DNA of 64,000 bases from a bacterium (GCA_016708025.1 JADJGQ010000002.1:930001-994000), one strand, 5' to 3'; numbered from the stretch's first letter, positions 33,281 to 41,846 are shown. The notes: generated by a model from the sequence alone, not told the origin. Program-made: numbers and translations.

Positions 33281-33309
33281 TTGACCGCCATCTTCAATAG
33301 GGATATACT
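33281..33309 (+). promoter_or_regulatory. Promoter of the third RRM gene
   Basis: TTGACC (33281-33286), a 17-nt spacer and TATACT (33304-33309). The predicted start near 33316 gives a ~181-nt leader, the same length as for the RRM gene at 19666-19998. Bases 33045-33280 upstream hold only G-rich sequence with no element I can name. Confidence 0.75.
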
Positions 33310-33321
33310 GCCGGTAGAAAA

Positions 33322-33422
33322 CGTCCCGAGAAATCTTATCTCAAGCGATTCTCTCTCTCTGGCTTTGCTTCGATAGAATGATCCTTAGACAAGAGCTTTC
33401 TTGCGGCGGCGCAATAATGCGC
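33322..33422 (+). promoter_or_regulatory. Shared RRM-gene leader element, copy 1
   Basis: CGTCCC (33322-33327), 11 nt, TCTCAAGCGATTCTCTC (33339-33355), 53 nt including ATCCTTAGACAAGA, then the hairpin GCGCA-ATAA-TGCGC (33409-33422), 74 nt before the start codon. Confidence 0.8.
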
Positions 33423-33496
33423 GAACAACCGCTCCGTTAGTTCGGCCGACTGCAGAACAGATCGGCGGAACCCAGAAGCAAGCAGTGGAGAGATGC

Positions 33497-33841
33497 ATGA
33501 ACATCTATGTAGGCAACCTGTCACACTCAGCGTCCGAAGCCGATCTTCGCGCCGCGTTTGAGGCGTTTGGCGAAGTTTCCCGCGCCAACATCGTCACCGA
33601 TCGTGACACCGGTCAGCCGCGTGGTTTTGGCTTTGTTGAAATGCCGAACCAGGCAGAGGCCCAGGCCGCGATGAACGGTTTGAATGGCCAGGAGATGATG
33701 GGACGCACGTTGACCGTCAATGAGGCTCGTCCGAAGACCGACAGCCGTGGCGGTGGCGGTGGCGGACATCGTGGCGGTGGCGGCGGTGGTGGCCGTGATC
33801 GTCGTGGTGGCGGCGGCGGCGGATATAACCGCGGCTGGTAA
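33497..33841 (+). CDS. Glycine-rich RRM RNA-binding protein
   Basis: 114 aa from ATG 33497 (GGAG ~7 nt upstream). RNP2 is IYVGNL (residues 3-8) and RNP1 is RGFGFVEM (42-49). A Gly/Arg/Asp tail from ~residue 85 ends GGGGGYNRGW. A frame extending to 33401 would translate the structured leader and is rejected. It has its own promoter, shared leader element and terminator. It is very similar to the RRM gene 0.5 kb downstream, so the two are recent tandem duplicates. Confidence 0.93.
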   Translation: MNIYVGNLSHSASEADLRAAFEAFGEVSRANIVTDRDTGQPRGFGFVEMPNQAEAQAAMNGLNGQEMMGRTLTVNEARPKTDSRGGGGGGHRGGGGGGGRDRRGGGGGGYNRGW

Positions 33842-33857
33842 GCCAAGCGAAATAGAG

Positions 33858-33885
33858 AGAGCCCACTTCGGTGGGCTCTTTTTTT
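33858..33885 (+). terminator. Terminator of the third RRM gene
   Basis: A 9-bp stem AGAGCCCAC/GTGGGCTCT closes with a TTCG tetraloop and is followed by seven T. Confidence 0.93.
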
Positions 33886-33911
33886 GGGTGGTGGGGAGGG
33901 GGCCTGCAAGG

Positions 33912-33988
33912 CCGTCAGGTCTCGTGCTCGCGTGATCGGGATGGCGGTTTCGGTGATGAGAAGCAAGGCGAGCCCTAGGACCTGACGG
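33912..33988 (+). repeat. Family-4 element with terminal inverted repeats (77 bp)
   Basis: Perfect 10-bp terminal inverted repeats CCGTCAGGTC (33912-33921) and GACCTGACGG (33979-33988). The interior is unrelated to the copy at 50799-50886, which has the same ends. Confidence 0.8.
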
Positions 33989-34233
33989 AACGAGGGGGGG
34001 AAGCGGTGAAATCCGAGTTTTGCTTCGAGACTCCGCATTTCAACGTATCTTATTGATTTGTAATACCATAGCTGTTCCTGCCTGGCTTATGAATTGCCAA
34101 CGAGAAGGCTTGAGATTTGGCAGTCGCGGACGGTCTGGAGGGGGGCTAAGCTGTTCCACGGCAAAGAATGGTCAAAAAAAAGGTATTGACGAAACATCGG
34201 TTTGCCGACATCTTTAAAGTGATGGAAACCAAA

Positions 34234-34339
34234 CGTCCCTAATTGGCTGTTTCTCAAGTGATTCTCTCGGTAGCGTGTCTCAGAAGCTCAAATCCTTGAC
34301 AAGAACGGTGATCGGGTGGCGGTATGCGCAATGGTGCGC
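34234..34339 (+). promoter_or_regulatory. Shared RRM-gene leader element, copy 2
   Basis: CGTCCC (34234-34239), 12 nt, TCTCAAGTGATTCTCTC (34252-34268), 57 nt including ATCCTTGACAAGA, then GCGCA-ATGG-TGCGC (34326-34339), 46 nt before the start codon. A TTGACG at 34186-34191 is a possible -35, but no clear -10 was found. Confidence 0.8.
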
Positions 34340-34385
34340 TTGAATCTGAAGTTCCGCTATGAAGCGGAATGAGATGGAGAATCGA

Positions 34386-34742
34386 ATGAATATCTACGTC
34401 GGTAACCTCTCGTACAAGACTGGAGAGGAAGAGCTGCGAGCCGCGTTTGAGCGGTTTGGTGAAGTTTCACGAGTAAACATTTTGACTGATCGGGACACCG
34501 GCCAGCCGCGCGGTTTTGGGTTTGTAGAAATGCCCAATGCCCAGCAGGCGCAGGCGGCGATCGACGGTCTGAACGGCACTGATCTGAATGGTCGTGCGCT
34601 GACAGTCAATGAGGCGCGTCCTCGCACCGAGAATCGTGCTGGTGGCGGTGGCGGCGGCAGTCGTGGCTTTGGCGGCGGCGGTGGTCGTGGCGGCGGCGGT
34701 CGTCGTGGCGGCGGCGGCGGTGGCTACAACCGTTCTTGGTAA
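34386..34742 (+). CDS. Glycine-rich RRM RNA-binding protein
   Basis: 118 aa from ATG 34386 (GGAGA 4 nt upstream). RNP2 IYVGNL and RNP1 RGFGFVEM lie in the same places as in its neighbour, and the tail of alternating Gly and Arg ends YNRSW. The in-frame ATG at 34359 would add nine unconserved residues. It carries the shared leader element and a strong terminator. With three others in the window it forms a family that is probably co-regulated through the leader. Confidence 0.93.
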   Translation: MNIYVGNLSYKTGEEELRAAFERFGEVSRVNILTDRDTGQPRGFGFVEMPNAQQAQAAIDGLNGTDLNGRALTVNEARPRTENRAGGGGGGSRGFGGGGGRGGGGRRGGGGGGYNRSW

Positions 34743-34773
34743 TCTGACCGATCTGAGCTAGAGAGACACAGAA

Positions 34774-34804
34774 TCGTCGGACTTATGGTCCGGCGATTTT
34801 TTTT
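34774..34804 (+). terminator. Terminator of the fourth RRM gene
   Basis: Stem TCGTCGGAC (34774-34782) with GTCCGGCGA (34788-34796), one G-U pair, then eight T. The right arm, T run and following ~125 bp are nearly the same as at 36464-36598. Confidence 0.9.
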
Positions 34805-34817
34805 GTGCGGGGGAGAC

Positions 34818-34922
34818 GGGCAGACGAGGACGTCTGCCGCGCAAAGAACGGGTTGCTTCACTGGCCGGAGTGGTGAGGCGGGATGTAAGGGGAGAGCGGT
34901 GGCCGGACGGTTCGCAATGACG
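34818..34922 (+). repeat. Family-1 (copy f) joined to long family-2 element
   Basis: Family-1 core at 34818-34848, then a long family-2 element (34850-34922) whose left arm CACTGGCCGG is mutated relative to the right arm CCGGACGGT. The rest of the gap to 35243 (about 320 nt) shows nothing beyond T-rich and purine-rich stretches before the next SD. Confidence 0.88.
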
Positions 34923-35243
34923 CTGAAAGGTCGATTTCCTGCAAAACGAATGGTTCGCAACGGCGCCGCAATGGAGGGAGGGGAAGCAGGAGAGTTGACC
35001 GCGTGAGTTCACGTACTAAGTGCAACACTGCAAGTAGGGGTTGTCCTGGGTACAGATATGTGCAACTCAGCCGGGAAGTACGCAGCGGGAGACTATCTTC
35101 TTGACAAACGTGGATAGATATTGCATCATTAAAGGTAACTGGGAAAGTCTTCTCGTTCAAAATTCGCGATTCCTGGAGCATCTTACTTCGTTTTTTTGAT
35201 AACGCTTTTCTTCGAACTGTCTCTAAAAGAAAGGGAGAAGCGT

Positions 35244-36437
35244 ATGTCTCATTTGTGCGTCAATCGAATCATTCGCCTGACTCTGGCCCTGGTTTGTGCA
35301 GTGGTCCTCATGCTGTCAGCGAACGGACAGTCATGGGCGGCTGAACGAATCCACCTCAGCCTTGACACAGTCGGGGTATCGCCGGGTCAAACGACGTATA
35401 TGCGGGTCTGGTTGACCAATCCGCTTGACTCGATAGCCGGGTTCCAGATCTGGCTGCAGGTAGATCGTCCCAATATTGTGACTTTGGGCCTAAATATTGA
35501 CACCTCCGGTACGGCGCTATCTGGTTGGGAATATGTCGAGACGAGTTCGCTGGGTGGGCAGGGGTACGATCTGCTGTTGACCGGACTTCGCAATGATGTT
35601 AGTCCACCCGCGCAGCCGGCTTATCCACCGCATGTGAACCGCAATCTGCTGGTGAAGATCCCGGTGACCATGCCATTCAATCCGGACACGCTGTTCGAGA
35701 AATTCGCCAACGTGAGTGTTAGTCTGGGCTTGGCTGAGAGGTTTTCATTCGCCGATCAGAATGGGAACAATCTGGTAGCGACTGTGGCGATCATATCAGA
35801 TACGGATTGCTACCGATGCGATCAGTGGATGGGTGAGACATGTCTTTCCTGGACCCAGGTGGCCGTTCCACCGTGCGATTCGCTGAGAATAACGGTCGAT
35901 ACAATCGGAATGCTCGACACGACGTTGTTCAGTGTCGACAATAGCCAGGCAGTGCTAAGGAACTGCACGTCGATAATTCTGGCGGGGGATATTGATCTCG
36001 ACGGCTTGCCATTCTCGGTCGGGGACTACACGGAACTGATACGCTATGTCGCCGGAGATACTAACGAGTTACCGCTGGCGGTCAATGCCGATATCAATGG
36101 CGACTGCAGGATCTCCTGGGCGGATGTACTGATCTTCACGAATTACTTCACGTACGGTCAGCCCTATCTTGATACGCTCGTGCTTGCAGAGTGTACTTGT
36201 CCGAATCCGGTGCGCGCCTGTTGCGAAGGGACGCGAGGGAATTTAACATCGCAGATGGATCAGCGGGTGGATATCTCAGACCTGTCATTGATGGTGTCTT
36301 ACATGACCGGGTCGGGGGTTGTGCTCAGGTGCATTGAGGAGTCAAATATCAATGGTGCAGGTTCAATCGACCTTTCGGATCTGAGCATACTGATCAATTA
36401 TTTGACGCAGGGAGGGGCACTACCTGCCTGTCCGTAG
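35244..36437 (+). CDS. Secreted protein with cohesin-like and dockerin-like repeats
   Basis: 397 aa from ATG 35244, with AGGGAG ~7 nt upstream. A signal peptide (residues ~8-35, ending ANGQSWA) precedes a beta-rich domain starting HLSLDTVGVSPGQTTYMRVW, like a cohesin or other 'calculated-to-be-exposed' sandwich. Dockerin-like calcium loops follow: GDIDLDGLPFSVGDYTELIR and ADINGDCRISWADVLIFTNY, then two weaker repeats (VDISDLSLMVSYMTG, IDLSDLSILINYLTQG). Secreted or surface location is inferred. There is no cellulosome context, so binding partners are unknown. Confidence 0.8.
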   Translation: MSHLCVNRIIRLTLALVCAVVLMLSANGQSWAAERIHLSLDTVGVSPGQTTYMRVWLTNPLDSIAGFQIWLQVDRPNIVTLGLNIDTSGTALSGWEYVETSSLGGQGYDLLLTGLRNDVSPPAQPAYPPHVNRNLLVKIPVTMPFNPDTLFEKFANVSVSLGLAERFSFADQNGNNLVATVAIISDTDCYRCDQWMGETCLSWTQVAVPPCDSLRITVDTIGMLDTTLFSVDNSQAVLRNCTSIILAGDIDLDGLPFSVGDYTELIRYVAGDTNELPLAVNADINGDCRISWADVLIFTNYFTYGQPYLDTLVLAECTCPNPVRACCEGTRGNLTSQMDQRVDISDLSLMVSYMTGSGVVLRCIEESNINGAGSIDLSDLSILINYLTQGGALPACP

Positions 36438-36449
36438 AGAGATGAAGAG

Positions 36450-36480
36450 TCGCCGGACGAGTGGTCCGGCGATTTTTTTT
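36450..36480 (+). terminator. Terminator of the dockerin-like gene
   Basis: Perfect 9-bp stem TCGCCGGAC/GTCCGGCGA around GAGTG, followed by eight T. Confidence 0.93.
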
Positions 36481-36493
36481 GTGCGGGGGAGAC

Positions 36494-36598
36494 GGGCAGA
36501 CGAGGACGTCTGCCGCGCAAGGAATGGGTTGCTTCACCGTCCGGAGGGGAGAGTCGGGATGTAAGGTGTAGGAGGTGGCCGGACGGTTCGCAATGACG
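36494..36598 (+). repeat. Family-1 (copy g) joined to long family-2 element
   Basis: Family-1 core at 36494-36524, then a family-2 element (36526-36598) with perfect inner arms ACCGTCCGG and CCGGACGGT and ends GGGTTGCTTC/CGCAATGACG. Confidence 0.9.
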
Positions 36599-36636
36599 AT
36601 TAAGGACGCTGTGACGTCAACTAAGGAAGCTAAGAG

Positions 36637-38940
36637 CTATAGCTGCCAGCGGAGGCCGATGGAGGGGAGAATGCCGGCATCGTAGATGTAGCCGGAGGGA
36701 GACTTGATGATCGGGTTGTACCGGTTAGTCGCGTTGGTGACCGCGAGGCTCAAGGTAACATCGCCAAGGCTGAAGTTGGCATAGACATTCAGCGCGGCAT
36801 TCATCGGGAAGGAGAGAGAGTTCTCACGCGAGAGCATGTTGGTGTAGAATTCGTCATTGTAGGTTGATGATTCGGTGTAGTACATCATCTGTCGGGTCTG
36901 CGAGTAGTGGTAACCACTGCGAACAAACAGTTCAGTCCCGATCTTCACTTTCTTACTCAAGCCATATTCGATCTGAGTCTGCATCCGATGTTTGGCGTTG
37001 GCCTCATAGGGGAAGGAGACGTTATGCTCGGTTTTGGTCGCTTCGGTATAGGCGTAGGAGCCGTAGAGACTAAGACGGTTGGAGAGCAGTTTGGGGAGAT
37101 CCAGCGAAAGGGAGCCGCCATTAAATACGACTTTCGCGGCAGACCGCATGCGGAGGAAATCGGGGTTCAACTCTCCCGGTGACGCGTAGACATGGTCAAA
37201 GTCCGGCGACATTTCGGGGAGGTCATGCTGAGTTTTGTGGAAGAGACTCAGTTTAGCCGGGCCGAGCGTATAGTCAGCGGCGATCAAATCGGTTGAGACT
37301 GGGCGCAGGTCGGCGGCGTAGGTTCGGATCAGCACCTGATAGGACTCCAGGACAGTGGTGATGGGGTCCTCGGCAAAGCCGCCATAAAAGAGAGTCAGAT
37401 TGCTCTGCTCGCCGGTGCGCAGAGTGGCGGAGAAACGGCCGTTGAGAGCATCGGAGGCAAGATGCTTGAATGTCTGGTGACGAATGCCGCCCGTGATAGA
37501 AAGCGGGCCGAGTGACCGTCGAACGGAAGCAAACGTGGCGATGGACTGCTGATCGATCGTGATGTCATCATTGCCATGCAGGCTGTTCAGCGCAACCTGG
37601 TAGATGTATGGATTGTCGCTGGTATTAAACGGCGGGAGGAGATTCCAGTTGTTCTGGGTCAGCGTCATATACCGATTGGGGGCGACCTCAATTTGACCAC
37701 CGGTTCGGACCTGCCAGTTGCCAAGATCGGTCTCGGCGGTGAGGTTGCCGAGGTAGGTGGTCAGTTCCTCTTCGAGATCGACATGAACCGAGGTCTTCTT
37801 GCTTTTTTCATCGGGGTCAGCCTCGTAACTGCGTCGACCATCGCGGACCGCGAGGGTGGTGGTGACCAGGGTGTTGCCGTAGATGCCGTTCAGGCGGAGG
37901 CCGATGTAGTTTTCACGAGCGCGCTGGTAGGTCTGCACCGCAGACTCGAGATCCGAGTTGTTGGCGGTGTTGAATGCGAGGTAGTCGCGGACATGGTACT
38001 GATCCAGGCCGAGCTGCCAGTGAGAAGAGAGCTTCAAGCCGGTGGAAAGAAACAGATCGGAGAAACTGGTTGGCGGGATGGTCGCCTGTTGCTCGCTGAG
38101 GTCAAAGCTATTGACGATATGGTCGAGGATCGACTTGCGCGCGGCGCCGATCAGATATTTTGACTGGTCACTCTTGCGGACTGTGCCGGTCAATTCCATA
38201 GTCGAGAAGTTGATCTCGGTGGTTGAACGGTTTTCAAACGCGGAGATGGTCTTGAAGTCGATCACCGAAGGGAGACCAAAGGAAGCATCGGTTCCCTGCG
38301 GCCGAAAGTCGATTTGCTCTACGATCGTGGCCGGGACGACCGAGAACATGCCGAAGTGATTCGGGTCTGAGCCGATGGAGATACCGTTGAGGTGGAAGAT
38401 CGGGCTGGTGCCGTTGATCCTGATCTGGGTCGAGTGAGATGAACCGATCCGGGCGATCTGCGGATATTGCAGGGCGGCGGTCGGGTTGGTGACGACCAGC
38501 GATCGGGAAGAGAGCGCGGTGATCTGGCGCGAAGGGATCGCCAATTTCATCAGCGATGGTTCCGGGGCGGGCCGGACGGTGATCGCGGAAAGCTCCACCG
38601 CTTTTGGTTCACACGCTATTTTGAGCGCCCTTCCGCAATCGGCGGTGGTCAGCGATTGGCGATATTCCTGGAAGCCGATGGACGAGACGCGAATTTCGAG
38701 GTTGTTGCAGGAGATGGTCAACGGGATACGGAAACGGCCGTAGGCATCGGTGGCACCGCCGCCGACGGGGCGGCCATCGGCGAACAGAATGATAGAGGCG
38801 CCGACGATCGGTCGGTCGGTATCATCGATAACCATTCCCTGGAGATGAGAGGATATGACTTCCACGAGGGTACTGGCGGCAAGAGAGCCTGCCAGAACAC
38901 TACATATCAATCCTATGATGACCAAGCCACGAAACTTCAA
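36637..38940 (-). CDS. TonB-dependent outer-membrane receptor
   Basis: 767 aa. A signal peptide (KFRGLVIIGLICSVLAGSLA) is followed by a carboxypeptidase-regulatory-like domain (LQGMVIDDTDRPIVGASIIL). Then comes the plug with TQIRINGTSPIFHLNGISIG and IDFRPQGTDASFGLPSVIDF, and a ~500-residue barrel ending IGLRWQL. It imports or binds a ligand powered by TonB; the ligand is not predictable. The start is probably TTG 38940 with GGAGG ~10 nt upstream. It stands alone on the minus strand, and no regulator or ABC importer is adjacent. Confidence 0.9.
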   Translation of the reverse strand: MKFRGLVIIGLICSVLAGSLAASTLVEVISSHLQGMVIDDTDRPIVGASIILFADGRPVGGGATDAYGRFRIPLTISCNNLEIRVSSIGFQEYRQSLTTADCGRALKIACEPKAVELSAITVRPAPEPSLMKLAIPSRQITALSSRSLVVTNPTAALQYPQIARIGSSHSTQIRINGTSPIFHLNGISIGSDPNHFGMFSVVPATIVEQIDFRPQGTDASFGLPSVIDFKTISAFENRSTTEINFSTMELTGTVRKSDQSKYLIGAARKSILDHIVNSFDLSEQQATIPPTSFSDLFLSTGLKLSSHWQLGLDQYHVRDYLAFNTANNSDLESAVQTYQRARENYIGLRLNGIYGNTLVTTTLAVRDGRRSYEADPDEKSKKTSVHVDLEEELTTYLGNLTAETDLGNWQVRTGGQIEVAPNRYMTLTQNNWNLLPPFNTSDNPYIYQVALNSLHGNDDITIDQQSIATFASVRRSLGPLSITGGIRHQTFKHLASDALNGRFSATLRTGEQSNLTLFYGGFAEDPITTVLESYQVLIRTYAADLRPVSTDLIAADYTLGPAKLSLFHKTQHDLPEMSPDFDHVYASPGELNPDFLRMRSAAKVVFNGGSLSLDLPKLLSNRLSLYGSYAYTEATKTEHNVSFPYEANAKHRMQTQIEYGLSKKVKIGTELFVRSGYHYSQTRQMMYYTESSTYNDEFYTNMLSRENSLSFPMNAALNVYANFSLGDVTLSLAVTNATNRYNPIIKSPSGYIYDAGILPSIGLRWQL

Positions 38941-39190
38941 AATGTACTACTCCTCCCTATGGCTCGTACAAATGGCATGCCGCAAATGCAGGCATGGAAG
39001 ACTGGCTACATCCTATTATAGTCCAGTCGATTGAGTCATGCAAGAAATTTGCACAGGGGGTGCATCGTTCTGCTGCTATGCAACTAGACGACCGGACTGA
39101 AGCTTCGTGCAGATATTTTCTGTCCGGGATTGCGGCGGGAGAGAGAGCGGTATATCTTGCGCGGTCTGTTTTCCTGAGGATGGTCGATCG

Positions 39191-40111
39191 ATGTTTTACC
39201 TGGGCGAATTAGCGGCACTTACCACAGCTCTCTGCTGGTCGTTTACGGCTGTCTTTTTCACTGAGGCAGGCAAGCTGATCGGGTCATTCCAGGTCAACAA
39301 GATACGGCTCGTTTTTGCGATTCTGATCTACTCGACAATCCTGACAGTGAGCACCGGTTCACCATGGCCAACCGAGGTCAACAGCCAGCAGTTCTTCTGG
39401 TTGGGGCTTTCCGGACTGGTTGGGCTGGTCTTTGGGGATGGGTGCGGGTTTAAGTCGCTGGTGATGATCGGGCCACGGCTGGCGACATTGATCATGGCAT
39501 CGACCCCTATCATGACGACACTGATCGCCTGGTTTTTCCTCGGCGAGAAACTGCGCATGATGGAATTGGCAGGGATTGCGGTGACGATCACCGGGATCGT
39601 CTGGGTGGTGTCGGAGCGGAGTTTTAACAACAATCAACTTGAGAAAAATCACCCGGATGCCGGGACGATGACGGTCGGCATTCTCTTAGCATTGGGAGCG
39701 GCGTTGGGGCAGGCGGCCGGGCTGGTTCTTTCGAAGCAGGGGATGCTGTATGCCGGGGATGCGGTTTCACCACTGGAAGCATCGTACACCCGGATGCTGG
39801 CGGCGGCGCCGATCATCTGGCTGCTGTCGCTGTTTCGGGGGAAACTCGCGGAGACGAAAGAAGCGATCAAAAACAAGCGGGCGATGTCATTCGCGTTCCT
39901 CGGGGCGACTTTCGGACCATTCTTTGGGGTTTGGATGTCGCTGGTGGCGGTGTCCAAGATAGAGGCGGGAATCGCCGCAACCATCAGCTCAACCACACCG
40001 GTGCTGATCATTCCGGTCGTGCTTTTTTACTATAAAGAAAAAGTGTCGATACGGGCAATTATGGGGGCGATAGTCGCCGTGATCGGCGTGGCGATGTTGT
40101 TTCTGTCATGA
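39191..40111 (+). CDS. EamA/DMT-family transporter
   Basis: 306 aa with ten predicted transmembrane helices in two EamA repeats: first GELAALTTALCWSFTAVFFT ... MIGPRLATLIMASTPIMTTL, second GILLALGAALGQAAGLVLSK ... IEAGIAATISSTTPVLIIP. DMT exporters move metabolites such as amino acids or nucleotides; the cargo here is unknown. ATG 39191 (MFYLGEL) is chosen because it starts the first helix. Its stop overlaps the NUDIX gene by 4 nt (ATGA), indicating coupling. Bases 38941-39190 hold no other feature. Confidence 0.88.
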   Translation: MFYLGELAALTTALCWSFTAVFFTEAGKLIGSFQVNKIRLVFAILIYSTILTVSTGSPWPTEVNSQQFFWLGLSGLVGLVFGDGCGFKSLVMIGPRLATLIMASTPIMTTLIAWFFLGEKLRMMELAGIAVTITGIVWVVSERSFNNNQLEKNHPDAGTMTVGILLALGAALGQAAGLVLSKQGMLYAGDAVSPLEASYTRMLAAAPIIWLLSLFRGKLAETKEAIKNKRAMSFAFLGATFGPFFGVWMSLVAVSKIEAGIAATISSTTPVLIIPVVLFYYKEKVSIRAIMGAIVAVIGVAMLFLS

Positions 40112-41067
40112 AGTTACTGGATTACGATAAGCTGGCTCAGTTTGTGGAGCGGGATTATCCCGGGGAATCGGCGCGTGCGGCGCGGATGGTCGGGAGTAGG
40201 CGTCAGTATGAGTCGGCGTATGTTGATATAGTTCGGTTTTTTGGGGAGGGTTCGGTTTCGCCGGAATCTGTCGCGATAGAATATGCTCCAGATCGTTTTC
40301 AGATAAGCGACCCGAGAATTGCGGAGTATGCGCGCGAGATAGCAGAGGCTCTGCGTCAAGCTGGGCGGCTGTATAATGGTCCGCCGGCAATGCGGATGGA
40401 GCGAATTGAGGATGGTTCGCGCCTGGCACGCGTGCGCGTGCAGGCGATGGATTATGCCGAGCAGGCGGGGAGTTCGTTTGCGCTGGATCTGGAACATGGG
40501 CTGTTTGCAAATTATGGTGGGACACTGCGGGAGTATTGTGGGCGGGAGTATCGCGCGAAGGGGCGAAAGGAGAATCCGCTGGCGGTGGGGCTGGGGGTCT
40601 GCGCGATGCTGCTGGTTGAGGGAGCTGCATCCCACTATGTGTTGATCGGAAGGCGGGGGAAACATCTGGCATCGCTGGAAGGATCGATAGGACCATCGGT
40701 GGCGGGGTCGGTTGATTTTAGGCACGGATATCGGAATCTCGGGGAGATCTTTCGAGAATCGTTGGCGCAGGAAGTTGAAGAAGAGTTAGGCTTGCGCCAA
40801 AATGAATATTCGATCTGGCCATTGGCGCTGGCAACAGAGGTGATGCGCGGGGAGCGTCCGCAACTATTTGGACTGGTCACGACTAATCTGCCGCGCGAGG
40901 AAGTGTTGTCAAGGATTGCGGGATTATCAGGGAGACCAGAGCTCGAGGATGTTCGGTTGGTGAAGTTTGAAGATGTCACCGGGCTGAATCATGAGGGGTG
41001 GATGAGTTACTGGTTGGCGGAGGAGTGGGTGGGGGAGGTAGGAGGAGAATCGGGAAATAGTCGCTGA
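40108..41067 (+). CDS. NUDIX-domain protein with altered Nudix box
   Basis: 319 aa. Residues ~1-140 are an N-terminal extension of unknown type, and ~155-300 the NUDIX fold. The Nudix box GYRNLGEIFRESLA followed by QEVEEELGL keeps every spacing of Gx5Ex7REUxEExGU, except that the conserved Arg is Gln. That Arg structures the metal-binding Glu helix, so activity may be reduced or shifted. It overlaps the DMT transporter stop by 4 nt. Substrate not predictable. Confidence 0.8.
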   Translation: MKLLDYDKLAQFVERDYPGESARAARMVGSRRQYESAYVDIVRFFGEGSVSPESVAIEYAPDRFQISDPRIAEYAREIAEALRQAGRLYNGPPAMRMERIEDGSRLARVRVQAMDYAEQAGSSFALDLEHGLFANYGGTLREYCGREYRAKGRKENPLAVGLGVCAMLLVEGAASHYVLIGRRGKHLASLEGSIGPSVAGSVDFRHGYRNLGEIFRESLAQEVEEELGLRQNEYSIWPLALATEVMRGERPQLFGLVTTNLPREEVLSRIAGLSGRPELEDVRLVKFEDVTGLNHEGWMSYWLAEEWVGEVGGESGNSR

Positions 41068-41075
41068 CAGCTCAA

Positions 41076-41525
41076 TCAGTCAGGCGATTTCTGATTGAAA
41101 TAGAGAAACAGGTCATTCTCATCGCCCTCATACTTGATATCTGTACGTGAGGTAAGTTTTCCGCCAATGAAATTCAGTACTTTTTCGCGTTCGGTGATGT
41201 CCTTCGTTATGCTCAGGTTCTCCTGATCTGATGAGAGTGTCAGTTTCCCAAATCGCATCTTCACGCTGTGAATCTGGCTATACTCAATTGAGCGAGTTTT
41301 TGCTTCGATAGCTGTGATCTCCCGATCTGTAAGGATGAGTCGATATCGCCAATGGAGAATCGGCAATGATATACCCATTAATAGCAAAGTCACCCCGCCT
41401 ACTCCGACTAACAGAGAGTTTGCCGCAAGCCCCAAGAAGATCCAATACACACCGGAAGCAGCCAACAATGGTCCGCCGATTAATGAAAACACCCGCCAGC
41501 CAGTCGGTCGTTTCGCAATAATCAT
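41076..41525 (-). CDS. PH-like membrane protein
   Basis: 149 aa from ATG 41525 (MIIAKRPTGWRVFSLIGG). Two transmembrane helices (~12-33 and ~37-58) are followed by a soluble bPH-like domain: YRLILTDREITAIEAKTRSI, IHSVKMRFGKLTLSSD. The frame stays open to 41846, but that stretch translates repeats and is rejected. It converges with the NUDIX gene. It resembles the PH-like protein at 18897-19454 in layout only. Confidence 0.65.
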   Translation of the reverse strand: MIIAKRPTGWRVFSLIGGPLLAASGVYWIFLGLAANSLLVGVGGVTLLLMGISLPILHWRYRLILTDREITAIEAKTRSIEYSQIHSVKMRFGKLTLSSDQENLSITKDITEREKVLNFIGGKLTSRTDIKYEGDENDLFLYFNQKSPD

Positions 41526-41668
41526 ATGTGTCTCACGTGTAATCGTTTCGTCTTGATATGTTTCATTATCTGTTCCCTTTTGCAAATAAACACTCCGTGG
41601 CGCGAGGAAGTCAAGCTGTCTATCCGCTTGTTGGATGGAACGGTTTGTGCTGGAGAGAATGGGGGAAG

Positions 41669-41741
41669 GGGTTGCTTCGAAGTCGCTGTGGGGGGATGTG
41701 CGTTGTTTCGAGAGAAGTGGCCGCGGCTTCTCGCAATGACG
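41669..41741 (+). repeat. Long family-2 element
   Basis: Ends GGGTTGCTTC and TCGCAATGACG with inner arms GAAGTCGC and GCGGCTTC, which pair with one G-U wobble. Confidence 0.8.
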
Positions 41742-41780
41742 ATGGGGGGGGGAGAGCAGGGATAATCGTACATTCATATC

Positions 41781-41811
41781 GGGCAGACGGGGACGTCTGC
41801 CGCGCAAAGAA
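41781..41811 (+). repeat. Family-1 repeat, copy h
   Basis: GGGCAGACGGGGACGTCTGCC followed by GCGCAAAGAA, within non-coding DNA. Confidence 0.9.
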
Positions 41812-41846
41812 CATAGGAACGACTCTTGATTCACAAGCATAGGCAA

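Noticed and set aside
34990..35243. A riboswitch before the dockerin-like gene
   Set aside because: The region was scanned for c-di-GMP, cobalamin and similar consensus blocks; nothing convincing matched.
41526..41846. N-terminal extension of the PH-like membrane gene
   Set aside because: It reads through a family-1 and a family-2 repeat and has no conserved features.
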